From Actinomadura luzonensis (lineage in GTDB: Bacteria; Actinomycetota; Actinomycetes; Streptosporangiales; Streptosporangiaceae), in NCBI RefSeq assembly GCF_022664455.2, contig NZ_JAKRKC020000001.1, positions 1,054,001 to 1,118,000 of the forward strand: 64,000 bases of DNA, in the 5' to 3' direction. The notes under the pieces were generated by a model that searched no databases, was not told the DNA's origin, and worked only from the letters and a program-made list of their open reading frames with translations. Of the stretch, positions 18,037 to 28,583 are shown in pieces; within the stretch, counting starts at the first letter, position 1; each line of letters opens with the position of its first letter. A program made the position numbers and the translations under genes.

Positions 18037-19830
18037 CTACCCGAGCCGGTCGAGCAGCGCGTGGTACTCCTGCCACAGCTCCTTCGGCAGGTGCTCGCCG
18101 AACTTCTCGAAGTGGGCCGGGATCAGCTTGGCCTCCTCGCGCCAGATCTCGCGGTCCACGCTGAGCAGCGTGCGCAGGTCGTCCTCGGGCAGGTCCAGGC
18201 CCTCGGTGTCGAGGTGGTCGGGCAGCAGGCCGATCGGGGTCGGCACGGCCTTGGCCTCGCCGTTGAGCCGGTCGACGATCCACTTCAGCACGCGGGCGTT
18301 CTCGCCGAAGCCCGGCCACAGGAAGCGGCCGCCGGCGTCCTTCCTGAACCAGTTGACGTAGTAGACGCGCGGGAGCACGGCGCCCTCGCGCCGGCCGATC
18401 TCCAGCCAGTGGCCGAAGTAGTCGCCCATGTTGTAGCCGCAGAACGGCAGCATGGCGAACGGGTCGTGGCGCAGCTCGCCGACCTTGCCCTCGGCCGCGG
18501 CGGTCTTCTCGGAGGCGACGTTGGCTCCGAGGAAGACGCCGTGCTCCCAGCTCAGCGACTCCGTGACCAGAGGCACGGCGGTGGCGCGGCGACCGCCGAA
18601 CAGGATCGCCGAGATGGGCACGCCCTTGGGGTCCTGCCATTCGGGGGCGATGGTCGGGCACTGCGCGGCCGGGGTGGTGAAGCGGGCGTTCGGGTGGGCG
18701 GCCGGCTCGTCGCTGTCCGGCGTCCAGTCGCGGCCCTTCCAGTCGGTCAGGTGCGCGGGCGGCTCGTCGGTCAGGCCCTCCCACCACACGTCGCCGTCGT
18801 CGGTGAGGGCGACGTTGGTGAAGATGCTGTTGCCCCAGAGCGTCCTGATCGCGTTGGCGTTGGTGACCTCGCCGGTGCCGGGGGCGACGCCGAAGAAGCC
18901 GGCCTCCGGGTTGATGGCGTACAGGCGGCCGTCCTCGCCGAAGCGCATCCAGGCGATGTCGTCGCCGATGGTCTCGACCTTCCAGCCGGGGATCGTGGGC
19001 TGGAGCATGGCGAGGTTGGTCTTGCCGCAGGCGCTCGGGAAGGCGGCGGCGATGTAGCGGGTCTCGCCGGAGGGCGGGGTGAGCTTCAGGATGAGCATGT
19101 GCTCGGCCAGCCAGCCCTCGTCGCGGGCCATGACGCTGGCGATGCGCAGCGCGTAGCACTTCTTGCCGAGCAGCGCGTTGCCGCCGTAGCCGGAGCCGTA
19201 GGACCAGATCTCGCGGGTCTCGGGGAAGTGGCTGATGTACTTGGTGGAGCTGCACGGCCAGGGCACGTCGTCCTGGCCGGGCTCCAGCGGGGCGCCGACG
19301 GAGTGCACGCACTTGACGAAGTCGCCGCGCTCCTCGATGAGGCGCAGCGCCCGCTCGCCCATGCGGGTCATGATCCGCATGGAGACGGCCACGTACGGGG
19401 AGTCGGTGATCTCGACGCCGACCTGCGAGATCTCGCCGCCGAGCGGGCCCATGCAGAACGGGACGATGTACATGGTCCGGCCGCGCATGCAGCCCTTGAA
19501 CAGCTCGCCGAACGTCCGGCGCATCTCCGCCGGGGCGATCCAGTTGTTGGTGGGCCCGGCGTCCTCCGGGCGCTCGGAGCAGATGAAGGTGCGGTCCTCG
19601 ACCCTGGCCACGTCGCTCGGGTCGGACTTGGCGTAGAAGCTGTTGGGGCGGGCGGCGAGCCGGATGAACGTGCCCTGCTCGACGAGGAGGTTCGTCAGGC
19701 GCGTCCACTCCTCCTCGGAGCCGTCGCACCACTCGATCCGATCGGGCTCGGTCAGGGCTGCTATCTCTTTCACCCACGCGGCCAATTCGCTATTGCTCGT
19801 CGGCGCGGGCACTTCCACGGTAAGGGACAC
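18037..19830 (-). CDS. pckG: phosphoenolpyruvate carboxykinase (GTP)
   Basis: 597 residues, full length for the GTP-dependent family. The kinase P-loop is [15 protein letters not shown] with the reactive cysteine of this class. METAL and PEP-binding regions include [10 protein letters not shown] and [15 protein letters not shown], and NNWIAP near residue 95 lies in the substrate site. The enzyme converts oxaloacetate and GTP to PEP, the gateway of gluconeogenesis and PEP supply. The GTG start has GGAGGAG about 8-10 nt upstream. A cluster of three related 12-bp palindromic boxes lies 168-220 bp upstream and may set its control. Confidence 0.97.
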   Translation of the reverse strand: MSLTVEVPAPTSNSELAAWVKEIAALTEPDRIEWCDGSEEEWTRLTNLLVEQGTFIRLAARPNSFYAKSDPSDVARVEDRTFICSERPEDAGPTNNWIAPAEMRRTFGELFKGCMRGRTMYIVPFCMGPLGGEISQVGVEITDSPYVAVSMRIMTRMGERALRLIEERGDFVKCVHSVGAPLEPGQDDVPWPCSSTKYISHFPETREIWSYGSGYGGNALLGKKCYALRIASVMARDEGWLAEHMLILKLTPPSGETRYIAAAFPSACGKTNLAMLQPTIPGWKVETIGDDIAWMRFGEDGRLYAINPEAGFFGVAPGTGEVTNANAIRTLWGNSIFTNVALTDDGDVWWEGLTDEPPAHLTDWKGRDWTPDSDEPAAHPNARFTTPAAQCPTIAPEWQDPKGVPISAILFGGRRATAVPLVTESLSWEHGVFLGANVASEKTAAAEGKVGELRHDPFAMLPFCGYNMGDYFGHWLEIGRREGAVLPRVYYVNWFRKDAGGRFLWPGFGENARVLKWIVDRLNGEAKAVPTPIGLLPDHLDTEGLDLPEDDLRTLLSVDREIWREEAKLIPAHFEKFGEHLPKELWQEYHALLDRLG

Positions 19831-19997
19831 GACTGCGACTCCTCCACTCTCTCAGGGCCCAGTCATCATTAACGACGAAGCGGCCCGAAAGCCAATTGGC
19901 GTAGACCTGTTGGCTGGGCCGTCGTCGCAGGCAGGGGCCCTGGCGATTGGGGGAGCCTACCCAACCGCGGAGGATTTAAAAGAGAATTAACATTGAC

Positions 19998-20050
19998 TGG
20001 TCCAGTCCAATTCCGCTGGTCTAAACCAATTTCCGCAGTGGTTTAGTCCA
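19998..20050. promoter_or_regulatory. three tandem GntR/DasR-like operator boxes upstream of pckG
   Basis: TGGTCCAGTCCA (19998-20009), TGGTCTAAACCA (20017-20028) and TGGTTTAGTCCA (20039-20050) match the DasR/NagR-type core TGGTCTAGACCA at 10, 11 and 10 of 12 positions. Starts are 19 and 22 bp apart, close to two helical turns. The region has no gene, is upstream of pckG only (the other flank is a 3' end), and is unusually AT-rich beside the boxes. Confidence 0.55.
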
Positions 20051-20077
20051 TTGCTCCGGCCGTTTGCCCTGGACGCT

Positions 20078-20602
20078 CTAGGAATTGACGTCCGGGCCGG
20101 CGGCGCGCACGCGGTCGACGTGCTGGAGAGCATCGCGGAGCTCGGCGAGCCAGGTGTCGGCGTTGCGGCCGACCAGGCGGACGCACCAGGCGAGCGCGTC
20201 GCTGCGGCTGCGGGCCACGCCGGCGGCCACGAGCGTGTCGAGGACCTGCCGCTCCGACTGGCGCAGCCGGGTCATGACCGGCACCGACAGTGTGGTGAAC
20301 ATCACAGTGAGGCCGCCGCAGGAGACGCCCCAGGACACCTTCTGCCGGAACCTGCGCTCGGCCTCGCGGGCGATCTCGATGCGCCGCTCGCGGGTCTCCT
20401 CCCTGAAGCGCCGCGCCAGCCCTTCGACGAGGGCGGCGCGCTCGTTGTCCGGGGTGTCGCCGGGCGGGTCGGGCAGCGCGCCGATGACCGCGATCTCCTC
20501 GCGGTCCCTGATGATCTGCGGGGCTCCGGTGAACCAGCCCTCGGGGAGCCGTCCGGTGAACCAGCCCCGGACCTCCGACGTCACGTCATCGTCTGTAGCC
20601 AT
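20078..20602 (-). CDS. conserved hypothetical protein, possible DNA-binding C-terminus
   Basis: 174 residues. The N-terminal half is acidic, residues 65-95 form a strongly charged helix (RRFREETRERRIEIAREAER), and a short hydrophobic strand FTTLSVPVMTRL leads into SERQVLDTLVAAGVARSRSDALAW. The last resembles the strand-helix-helix of small actinobacterial ribbon-helix-helix-like proteins. I do not recognise the family with certainty. A perfect inverted repeat overlaps its start codon, which would fit autoregulation. Its 3' end faces the pckG control region. Confidence 0.7.
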   Translation of the reverse strand: MATDDDVTSEVRGWFTGRLPEGWFTGAPQIIRDREEIAVIGALPDPPGDTPDNERAALVEGLARRFREETRERRIEIAREAERRFRQKVSWGVSCGGLTVMFTTLSVPVMTRLRQSERQVLDTLVAAGVARSRSDALAWCVRLVGRNADTWLAELRDALQHVDRVRAAGPDVNS

Positions 20603-20617
20603 GTAATCAACATTACA
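20602..20617. promoter_or_regulatory. palindromic operator candidate over a start codon
   Basis: TGTAAT-CAAC-ATTACA is a perfect 6-bp inverted repeat that begins inside the ATG of the leftward hypothetical gene. It is AT-rich in a GC-rich region. Binding there would block initiation of this gene. Confidence 0.47.
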
Positions 20618-20671
20618 CAGTTGCAGGCGACGCGCACGGGAGGGAAGGAAGGTGTCGCCCGGTGGAGATGC

Positions 20672-21907
20672 CTAGCGGACCTGCGCGGCGGCGATCGGGC
20701 TCACCCGCACGACGCCGGCCAGGTTCCTGGTGTAGACCTTCGAGATCTTGACGACGTCGCCGGTGCGCGGCGCCTGGATCATCTGCCCGTTACCCCAATA
20801 AATCGCCACATGGGAGATGTAGTCCGGGTTCGTGGGGTCGGACCGCCAGAAGATGAGGTCGCCCGGCTGCGCCTGCGACAGCGGCACCTGCGCCCCGGTC
20901 ACCCACTGCTGGTGCGTCACGCGCGGCATGCGCACGCCCGCCTGCGCGAAGGCCCACTGGACGAGGCCCGAGCAGTCGAAGGTGTCGGGGCCCTCGGCGC
21001 CCCACACGTACGGCCGCCCCAGCTTGGAGGCGGCGGCCCGGAGCGCCACCTGGATCTGCTCGGCCGTCATGAACGAGCCCGCCGGCCAGTTCCTGGCCGT
21101 CTGCTGCCGCGGCTGCGGCAGCACCGGGTTGACGGTGGCGATCTGCGTGCCCTTGGGCAGCACCTTGAGTATGCGGCCGCGCAGGGTCGCGGAGTTGGCG
21201 TCGGGGGCGCTGACGATGAGCGCGTTGTCGTGCGGCAGACCGAGCACGCGGCCGACGTCCTTGGAGACGACGGCGTCCACCGCGCCGAAGCCGGTGGTCG
21301 CGTACGCGCCGATGCGCAGCGGCCCGGCCGGCCCGCGCACCTGGCGGTGCAGCGACAGCCCGCCGTCGGTGCCGAGCACGAACGACACCGCGACGTCGCC
21401 CGCCGCGACGTTCTGCCACAGCGCGTCGGAGGAGGCGGTCACCTTGGGGGTGTAGGACCGGAACGTGGACGGGTCGACGGCGAGGGTCTGCACCCGCTTG
21501 CCGTCGAGCGTGATGGAGGCGGCGTCGGCCAGCTCCAGCGCGCGCACTCCGCGCAGCTTGGCGACCTTGCGTAAGAGCGCCTCGGTGAAGGGCTTGCGGG
21601 TCAGCACGAACAGGTTGGGCTTGTGCAGCTTCTGCAGCGGCGCCACCGGCCGCGCGGTGCGGGCCGGCTCCGCCTGCCGCTCCTGGGTCTGGCGCTCGGC
21701 CAGCAACGTCTGCTTCGGCGCGGCGCGGTGGGCGGCGGACCCGGCCCCGGCCTGGAGCGCCGCCTCGGGCTGCACGAGCAGCAGCACGTCGGCGGTCAGC
21801 ACCGCTACCAGTGCCACCACGATGAACGGCACTAACTTGTACGAATTACGGCGCTTACGGGTTTGTACGAGGAAAGTGAGATCCTGCCGGATTCCGGCCC
21901 CATGCAC
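20672..21907 (-). CDS. secreted NlpC/P60-family peptidoglycan hydrolase
   Basis: 411 residues. A basic N-terminus and a membrane helix (LVPFIVVALVAVLTADVLLLV) anchor or export the protein. A central region of about 200 residues has no recognised domain. The C-terminal NlpC/P60 domain shows the catalytic Cys in TFDCSGLVQWAF, PGDLIFW, and the His in YISHVAIYWGNGQMIQAP. Such enzymes cut D-Glu-to-diamino-acid bonds in the stem peptide. The start is GTG 21907. It lies between a hypothetical gene and greA on the same strand with a 47-bp gap to greA. Confidence 0.92.
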   Translation of the reverse strand: MHGAGIRQDLTFLVQTRKRRNSYKLVPFIVVALVAVLTADVLLLVQPEAALQAGAGSAAHRAAPKQTLLAERQTQERQAEPARTARPVAPLQKLHKPNLFVLTRKPFTEALLRKVAKLRGVRALELADAASITLDGKRVQTLAVDPSTFRSYTPKVTASSDALWQNVAAGDVAVSFVLGTDGGLSLHRQVRGPAGPLRIGAYATTGFGAVDAVVSKDVGRVLGLPHDNALIVSAPDANSATLRGRILKVLPKGTQIATVNPVLPQPRQQTARNWPAGSFMTAEQIQVALRAAASKLGRPYVWGAEGPDTFDCSGLVQWAFAQAGVRMPRVTHQQWVTGAQVPLSQAQPGDLIFWRSDPTNPDYISHVAIYWGNGQMIQAPRTGDVVKISKVYTRNLAGVVRVSPIAAAQVR

Positions 21908-21954
21908 GAAATCCGCCGGACCAGCGTGGGCCCGGCGGTTCGTCTCCAGGGGGG

Positions 21955-22455
21955 TCAGTTGCCGATGTACGGCACGGCCTCCAGGATCTCGACGGTGTTC
22001 TGGCGCCCGTTGGGCAGGGAGTAGGTCGCCTTCTCACCGATCTTTTTACCGTTGATCGCCGCTCCGAGGGGGGACTTCGGCGAATAGACGTCGATCGGCG
22101 CACCGCTCTCCTCGCGCGAGGCGAGCAGGAACGTGACCTCCTCGTCGTCGCCGACGAACCGGATGGTCACCGTCATGCCCGGCCCGACCACGCCTTCGGC
22201 CTTGGGGGCCTCGCCGACCTGGGCGTTGTCGAGGATCTGCCGGAGGTGGAAGATCCGGGCCTCCATCTTGCCCTGCTCGTCCTTGGCGGCGTGGTAGCCG
22301 CCGTTCTCGCGCAGGTCGCCCTCCTCACGGGCGGCCTCGATCTTCTTGGCGATGTCGACGCGCCCGGGGCCAGAGAGATATTCGTACTCCGCCTTCAGGC
22401 GGTCGTACGCCTCCTGCGTCAGCCATGTGACGTTCTCATCGCGAGAGTCGGCCAC
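21955..22455 (-). CDS. greA: transcription elongation factor GreA
   Basis: 166 residues, typical length. The N-terminal coiled coil (TQEAYDRLKAEYEYL to ARIFHLRQILDNA) carries the acidic tip EEGDLRENGGYHAAKDEQ that reaches the polymerase active site. The C-terminal FKBP-like domain ends SPLGAAINGKKIGEKATY. The protein stimulates cleavage of backtracked RNA. GTG 22455 has AAGGAGA 5-6 nt upstream. The gene follows DUF4307 on the same strand across 108 bp that contain an imperfect inverted repeat (arms 22505-22516 and 22528-22539, 10 of 12 paired). Confidence 0.96.
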   Translation of the reverse strand: MADSRDENVTWLTQEAYDRLKAEYEYLSGPGRVDIAKKIEAAREEGDLRENGGYHAAKDEQGKMEARIFHLRQILDNAQVGEAPKAEGVVGPGMTVTIRFVGDDEEVTFLLASREESGAPIDVYSPKSPLGAAINGKKIGEKATYSLPNGRQNTVEILEAVPYIGN

Positions 22456-22563
22456 GGGTTCTCCTTGCTTGCCTAGGGGGCCCTGTGATCACTTGAGGTT
22501 TCCAACGGTTGAATTGCGAAAGGCTAACAACTTAACCGTCGGAACGCTTCCCCAAATGTCTCA

Positions 22564-22983
22564 CTATACGAGATTGCAGTACTGGACGTGGACGGAAGTC
22601 GCCTGGCCGGTGGTGTCCAGGCTTTCCTTGAGCTGCTTACTACCCTCACCAGCCGGGATTCTTACTTCCTTGCTGCCCACTTCCGCGTGATTGACGTCCA
22701 GAGCCCTGATCCGGCAGACGGCCACCCTATCGTCTGGCTTGTACACCTCAAAGGTGATCTCGGCCCGTGTCGGCCCCTCCACCTCGAACATGACGACCTG
22801 CGCCGGCGCCTCCGAGCCGCCGGCCGTCATCGACCACATGACGTAGCCCCACCCACCGGCGACGATGGCCACCAGGACGCCGATGACGACGTGGACGACC
22901 AGCCGGCCGCGGCGCCGCGGACCGTCGGGCAGGTCGTCGGGGGTGCCGAGAACGGGCCCGTTCCCGGCATCTGTGGTGACCAT
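22564..22983 (-). CDS. DUF4307 membrane protein
   Basis: 139 residues. A proline/arginine-rich cytoplasmic N-terminus, one membrane helix (VVHVVIGVLVAIVAGGWGYVMW, about 30-52) and an extracellular strand-rich domain with two cysteines (AVCRIRALDVN and VQYCNLV) match the DUF4307 family. This family is conserved beside mca in actinomycetes, as here, but its function is unknown. ATG 22983 has GGGAGA 7 nt upstream. It is divergent from mca across 135 bp that include the perfect palindrome GACAATTGTC at 23020-23029. Confidence 0.89.
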   Translation of the reverse strand: MVTTDAGNGPVLGTPDDLPDGPRRRGRLVVHVVIGVLVAIVAGGWGYVMWSMTAGGSEAPAQVVMFEVEGPTRAEITFEVYKPDDRVAVCRIRALDVNHAEVGSKEVRIPAGEGSKQLKESLDTTGQATSVHVQYCNLV

Positions 22984-23118
22984 GGCGGAATCTCCCTGCA
23001 CTCCCTCGGCGTTATCCGAGACAATTGTCGCCCGCGGGGGTCCCGGTACACGACCTGACCCTCACGACCGCCTGCAGACAAACTAAGTGACCGGTCCGAC
23101 TGAGGAGACATCGAGCCC

Positions 23119-24003
23119 GTGAGTGCACCGCTGAGGCTGATGGCCGTCCATGCCCACCCCGACGACGAGTCGAGCAAGGGCGCCGCGACGATGGCGCGCT
23201 ATGTGCGCGAAGGCGTGGAAGTCCTGGTCTGCACCCTTACGGGCGGTGAACGGGGCTCCGTGCTCAACCCGAAGATGGACCGCCCCGAGATCGTGGCCAA
23301 CATCGGCGAGGTGCGCCGGGCCGAGATGGACCGCGCCCGCGAGATCCTCGGGGTGCAGCAGCGTTTCCTCGGCTTCGTCGACTCCGGGCTGCCGGAGAGC
23401 GAGGAGGAGGAGCTGCCCGAGGGCTGCTTCGCGCTGCAGAAGCTCGAGGACGCCTCGCGCCCGCTGGTGGCCGCCGTGCGCGAGTTCCGCCCGCACGTGA
23501 TCATCACGTACGACGACGACGGCGGCTACCCGCACCCCGACCACATCATGACCAACCGCGTGTCGGTCGAGGCGTTCGAGGCGGCCGGCGACCCCGACCG
23601 CTACCCCGGCACCGGCGACCCCTGGCAGCCGCTCAAGCTCTACTACCAGATGGGCTTCACCAAGGAGCGCTTCGAAGCGCTGCACGAGGCCATGACCGAG
23701 CGGGGGCTCGGCTCCCCGTACGCCGACTGGATCTCCCGCTGGGAGGACCGCCCGGCCAAGTGGCCGGTCACCACCCGGGTGCCGTGCGGCGAGTACTTCC
23801 AGATCCGCGACGAGGCCCTGCTGGCGCACGCCACGCAGGTCGACCCCGACGGGTTCTGGTTCGTCTGCCCGCGCGAGCTGCAGCAGGAGATCTGGCCGAC
23901 CGAGGACTACCACCTCGCGCGCTCGCTGGTCGACACCGAGCTGCCCGAGGACGACCTGTTCGCCGGCATCCACGCCGCCGACGTCTCCCCCGCCTGCCAC
24001 TGA
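23119..24003 (+). CDS. mca: mycothiol S-conjugate amidase
   Basis: 294 residues. The zinc site is AVHAHPDDESSKG (His13, Asp16 of the HPDDE motif) with a third ligand in YPHPDH near residue 141. The LmbE/PIG-L fold, the length and HIMTNRVSVEAFEAAGDP fit Mca rather than MshB. The enzyme cleaves mycothiol conjugates of electrophiles to mercapturates and glucosaminyl-inositol for recycling, so the organism makes mycothiol. The start is GTG 23119. A 54-residue membrane protein and an acetyltransferase follow on the same strand. Confidence 0.95.
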   Translation: MSAPLRLMAVHAHPDDESSKGAATMARYVREGVEVLVCTLTGGERGSVLNPKMDRPEIVANIGEVRRAEMDRAREILGVQQRFLGFVDSGLPESEEEELPEGCFALQKLEDASRPLVAAVREFRPHVIITYDDDGGYPHPDHIMTNRVSVEAFEAAGDPDRYPGTGDPWQPLKLYYQMGFTKERFEALHEAMTERGLGSPYADWISRWEDRPAKWPVTTRVPCGEYFQIRDEALLAHATQVDPDGFWFVCPRELQQEIWPTEDYHLARSLVDTELPEDDLFAGIHAADVSPACH

Positions 24004-24055
24004 ACCGCGGCCGGGCGGCGGCGGCACCACGGGGGCCCGGCGGCATACTGGAAGG

Positions 24056-24220
24056 GTGACCGTACTAGCAGCAGGTGATGTGAGTCCGGGTCTGCTCGGC
24101 TTCGTCGTCGTGGCCCTCATCGGGTTCGCCCTGTATTTTCTGATCAAGTCCATGAACAAGCAGATGGCCAAGATCCAGGTGCCCCGCGAGGGCGACGCGG
24201 ACGACAGGAAAGCCGAGTAG
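24056..24220 (+). CDS. small single-pass membrane protein next to mca
   Basis: 54 residues. The protein has one helix (LLGFVVVALIGFALYFLI) followed by KSMNKQMAKIQV and a charged tail. Small proteins with this helix-plus-KSMNKQ pattern recur behind mca in actinomycetes; their role is unknown. The stop codon directly abuts the ATG of the following acetyltransferase. GTG 24056 gives the common N-terminus; GTG 24080 is an alternative. Confidence 0.75.
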   Translation: MTVLAAGDVSPGLLGFVVVALIGFALYFLIKSMNKQMAKIQVPREGDADDRKAE

Positions 24221-24508
24221 ATGCCGATCGAAGTAGTCGACAACTCGACGCAGAACCGTTTCGAGGTCCTCGTGGACGGCAAGGTCGCCGGGTTCGCCGA
24301 CTACCGCCTGCTGCCCACCAAGGTCGTCTTCACCCACACCGAGGTCGCGCCCGAGTACGAGGGCCAGGGCCTGGCGGGCCGGCTCGTCGGCCACGCGCTG
24401 CAGGCCAGCGCCGACACCGGCCTGCGGGTCGTGCCGCTGTGCCCGTACGTGGCCAAGTACATCGAGCGCCACCCCGAGTTCAAGGGCCTGGTGGACGAGC
24501 GCGAGTGA
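24221..24508 (+). CDS. short GNAT-family N-acetyltransferase (YjdJ/Gcn5-related type)
   Basis: 95 residues, the size of the minimal GNAT class. VVFTHTEVAPEYEGQGLAGRLVGHAL contains the acetyl-CoA pyrophosphate loop (Q/RxxGxG/A variant EGQGLAG), and LRVVPLCPYVAKYIERHPEF is the conserved C-terminal strand and helix. The substrate is unknown. The start codon follows the stop of the small membrane protein without a gap, so translation is coupled. Confidence 0.88.
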   Translation: MPIEVVDNSTQNRFEVLVDGKVAGFADYRLLPTKVVFTHTEVAPEYEGQGLAGRLVGHALQASADTGLRVVPLCPYVAKYIERHPEFKGLVDERE

Positions 24509-24517
24509 GGCGCCCCG

Positions 24518-25672
24518 CTACTCGGGCGACGGCGACCAGGCCCGCTCCAGCGCCTGCGGCAGGCCCCACCAGCCGAGCGGCGTGAGCACCCCGGTGGCGT
24601 CCACGATGCCGAGCAGGCTCCACAGGTGCACCACCGTGGAGAAGAAGCTCTCGGTCGCGCCGAGGTCGCCGGCGCTCTGGTCGTCGTTGTCGATGTCCTC
24701 GGACTCGGCGATGAGCCGGGCCATCCGCTCCGGCGAGGCCAGCACGCCGGGCCCCAGCCGGGCCAGCGCGGTCACCGCCGCCAGCCAGTCGGCGTGCTCG
24801 ATGGCGCACAGGTTGGCCAGCGCGGCGTCCTCCTCGCTCAGCCGCCCGTCGAGGTCGGCGAACGCCTCCGGCTCGTCCCCCGCCTCCGGCAGGTCGGAGA
24901 TCGGGCCCGCGACGCCCGCCGCCACCGCCAGCCACAGCTCGCGGTCGTCGGCCGGCACCGGCCGGTCGTCGAGCCCGGCGCAGGCTCGCAACACGTTCGC
25001 CGGGTAGCCGGAGCCGGCGAGCAGCACGCGCAGGCGGGCCCCGGCCGCGTCCAGCTCGGCCGCCGGCAGCTCCGGCCGCCGCGGCAGCCCGCCGAGGATG
25101 CGGCGCAGCTCCGACAGGGCGAACGCCTCCTCCTCGTCCCAGGCGGCGAACAGCTCCTCGTTCTGCTCGTCGTTGACCGCCTCGCCGGGCACCCGGCCGT
25201 CGGGCAGCGGCGTGGTGAGCCAGCGCTCCTGCAGCTCCTCGTACGCCGCGCGCGCCTCCGGGTCGCCCTCGGCCAGCGCGTCGGGATCGACCTCGCCCGC
25301 CTCCACCCGCTCCTCCAGGTAGGCGACCAGCCGCGCGAACATCTCCGCCGTCACCGGCCCCCGCTCGTCCTCCTCGGGCCAGACGAAGTAGCCGGGGGTC
25401 ATCAGGATCGGCTCGGTGCCCGTGGACTCCACCCAGCGCTGCACGTCGCCGACCGTCGCCACGCCGGACTCGATCGAGCCGAGGGTCGCCTTGGCGGAGT
25501 CCCAGAACGCCCGCGACAGCGGGTTGCCCGCCGCCACCAGCGCCCGCCGCAGGTCGGGCAGCGCCACCAGCGCCACGCCCGAGGGCACGGCGAGCAACGC
25601 CCTGGCCACGTCCCTGCGCGTCAGGCGGCCCGCCGGGCGCGCGGCGCAGGCGCAGACGAAGTCCACATCCAC
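24518..25672 (-). CDS. hypothetical protein
   Basis: 384 residues that match no family I recognise. Residues 15-45 contain TRRDVARALLAVPSGVALVALP, which superficially resembles a twin-arginine signal, but charged segments follow closely and export is doubtful. The rest is an acidic, helical, soluble protein with tryptophans scattered in the C-terminal third. The 3' end lies 9 bp from the convergent acetyltransferase. GTG 25672 is the first start; it has only a weak ribosome binding site. The 5' side faces the split yyaL locus. Confidence 0.7.
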   Translation of the reverse strand: MDVDFVCACAARPAGRLTRRDVARALLAVPSGVALVALPDLRRALVAAGNPLSRAFWDSAKATLGSIESGVATVGDVQRWVESTGTEPILMTPGYFVWPEEDERGPVTAEMFARLVAYLEERVEAGEVDPDALAEGDPEARAAYEELQERWLTTPLPDGRVPGEAVNDEQNEELFAAWDEEEAFALSELRRILGGLPRRPELPAAELDAAGARLRVLLAGSGYPANVLRACAGLDDRPVPADDRELWLAVAAGVAGPISDLPEAGDEPEAFADLDGRLSEEDAALANLCAIEHADWLAAVTALARLGPGVLASPERMARLIAESEDIDNDDQSAGDLGATESFFSTVVHLWSLLGIVDATGVLTPLGWWGLPQALERAWSPSPE

Positions 25673-25758
25673 GTTCCGTAACCTACGCCGTCGGCGGCGG
25701 CCCCGCTGGCGCCTTCCCCACCCCGGGCGCGGCGGCCGCGGTGTGAGAGCCTGATCTT

Positions 25759-25956
25759 ATGAACAGGCTCGGCGGTGAGACCTCTCCCTACCTGCTCCAG
25801 CACGCGGACAACCCGGTCGACTGGTGGCCGTGGGGCGAGGAGGCGTTCGCGGAGGCCCGGCGGCGGGACGTGCCGCTGCTCATCAGCGTCGGCTACTCCG
25901 CCTGCCACTGGTGCCAAGAGATTCCTGCGGGTAGTTGGGATCAGGACGTACGCTGA
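25759..25956 (+). pseudogene. yyaL (DUF255) 5' fragment, first copy, interrupted after the CHWC motif
   Basis: The first 52 codons encode the normal YyaL N-terminus: [19 protein letters not shown] and GYSACHWC, the thioredoxin-like motif. The frame then runs into foreign sequence ([13 protein letters not shown]) and stops. The intact gene would continue CHVMAHESFED, which is found 0.8 kb downstream at 26735. The host codons up to 25916 are GC-rich like their neighbours. This fragment alone cannot make a working protein. Confidence 0.86.
25905..25916 (+). repeat. 12-bp direct repeat, left border of the insertion
   Basis: CCACTGGTGCCA, encoding the HWC motif of YyaL, occurs here and at 26729-26740, bracketing the inserted segment like a target-site duplication or a recombination crossover. 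Confidence 0.75.
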
Positions 25957-25976
25957 ACAGCGTGAAAGGTGGTGTC

Positions 25977-26270
25977 ATGAGCGCTCAGCCTGTCCACGGT
26001 GTCACAGCGGACCACCCCAGGGTGCCGCGGACGATCGGCGGGATCTCCAATGCGCTGCGAGGCAGCCGCCGCGCGCAGTTCTTCGCCGAACTCCTGGAAG
26101 CCCAACAGGGCCCGGAGCTGGACGGAGTTCTCAACGCCTGGTGGGGGCGCGCGATGCTCGATACCGACCCCGATCGTGACCGCATTCGAGCGGCGGCCGA
26201 AGCCGGGACCCTTCCTACTACCACCATGGATGAAGTTCTGCGCCGACGGCAGGAGCGCGGCCTCCAGTGA
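25977..26270 (+). CDS. small antitoxin-like protein (DUF6247-like)
   Basis: 97 residues, soluble. RAQFFAELLEAQQGPELDGVLNAWWGRAML and the C-terminal DEVLRRRQERGLQ recall DUF6247 and similar actinobacterial antitoxin-type proteins; this is a resemblance by eye. ATG 25977 has AAGGTGG 4 nt upstream. The stop overlaps the start of the following gene (GTGA), the usual antitoxin-first arrangement of type II modules. Base composition is less GC-rich than the flanks, in keeping with transfer. Confidence 0.75.
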   Translation: MSAQPVHGVTADHPRVPRTIGGISNALRGSRRAQFFAELLEAQQGPELDGVLNAWWGRAMLDTDPDRDRIRAAAEAGTLPTTTMDEVLRRRQERGLQ

Positions 26271-26533
26271 ACGAGGACGACCTATGGCCTGTGATCCCGT
26301 CGGAGGTCGTGGCTGACACGCTCGCCGACCCATCGGTTGCAGCTGAAGTGTTCTCGACTGTCGCGGCACTGACCGTTGCCATCTGCGAGGACCCGTGGCT
26401 CGCGGGCAGTGACCAGGTCGAAGCCGACCCCGACTGGCGCGAGATCCTCATCCCCAAGGGATACGGCATCGCCGAGTATCGGATCGACAGGAAGAATCAG
26501 CAGGTGCTGCTCACCCGCATCGTGCTGTTCTGA
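26267..26533 (+). CDS. small toxin-like protein (possible RelE/ParE-fold)
   Basis: 88 residues. A helical N-terminal half (VAAEVFSTVAALTVAICEDPW) leads into DWREILIPKGYGIAEYRIDRKNQQVLLTRIVLF. The latter has the strand-turn-strand pattern with a terminal strand seen in RelE/ParE-fold toxins. The assignment rests on this pattern and on the coupled upstream gene. GTG 26267 overlaps the preceding stop by 4 bp. Twenty-four bases after its stop begins the second copy of the yyaL 5' end. Confidence 0.7.
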   Translation: MNEDDLWPVIPSEVVADTLADPSVAAEVFSTVAALTVAICEDPWLAGSDQVEADPDWREILIPKGYGIAEYRIDRKNQQVLLTRIVLF

Positions 26534-26684
26534 CCGGTGGTGTGAGAGCCTGATCGCATGAACAGGCTTGGTAGAGAGACTTCTCCCTACCTCCTCCAGC
26601 ACGCCAACAACCCAGTTGATTGGTGGCCTTGGGGAGAGGAGGCGATGCAAGAAGCGAGTAGGCGGGACGTACCCCTGTTGATCA

Positions 26685-28579
<1,895 letters not shown>

Positions 28580-28583
<4 letters not shown>

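Noticed and set aside
13863..19872. Very long plus-strand frames (over 1200 codons each) opposite the MNIO cassette and pckG
   Set aside because: They are shadows of well-supported minus-strand genes; the Arg/Pro/Ala composition is typical of antisense reading of GC-rich codons.
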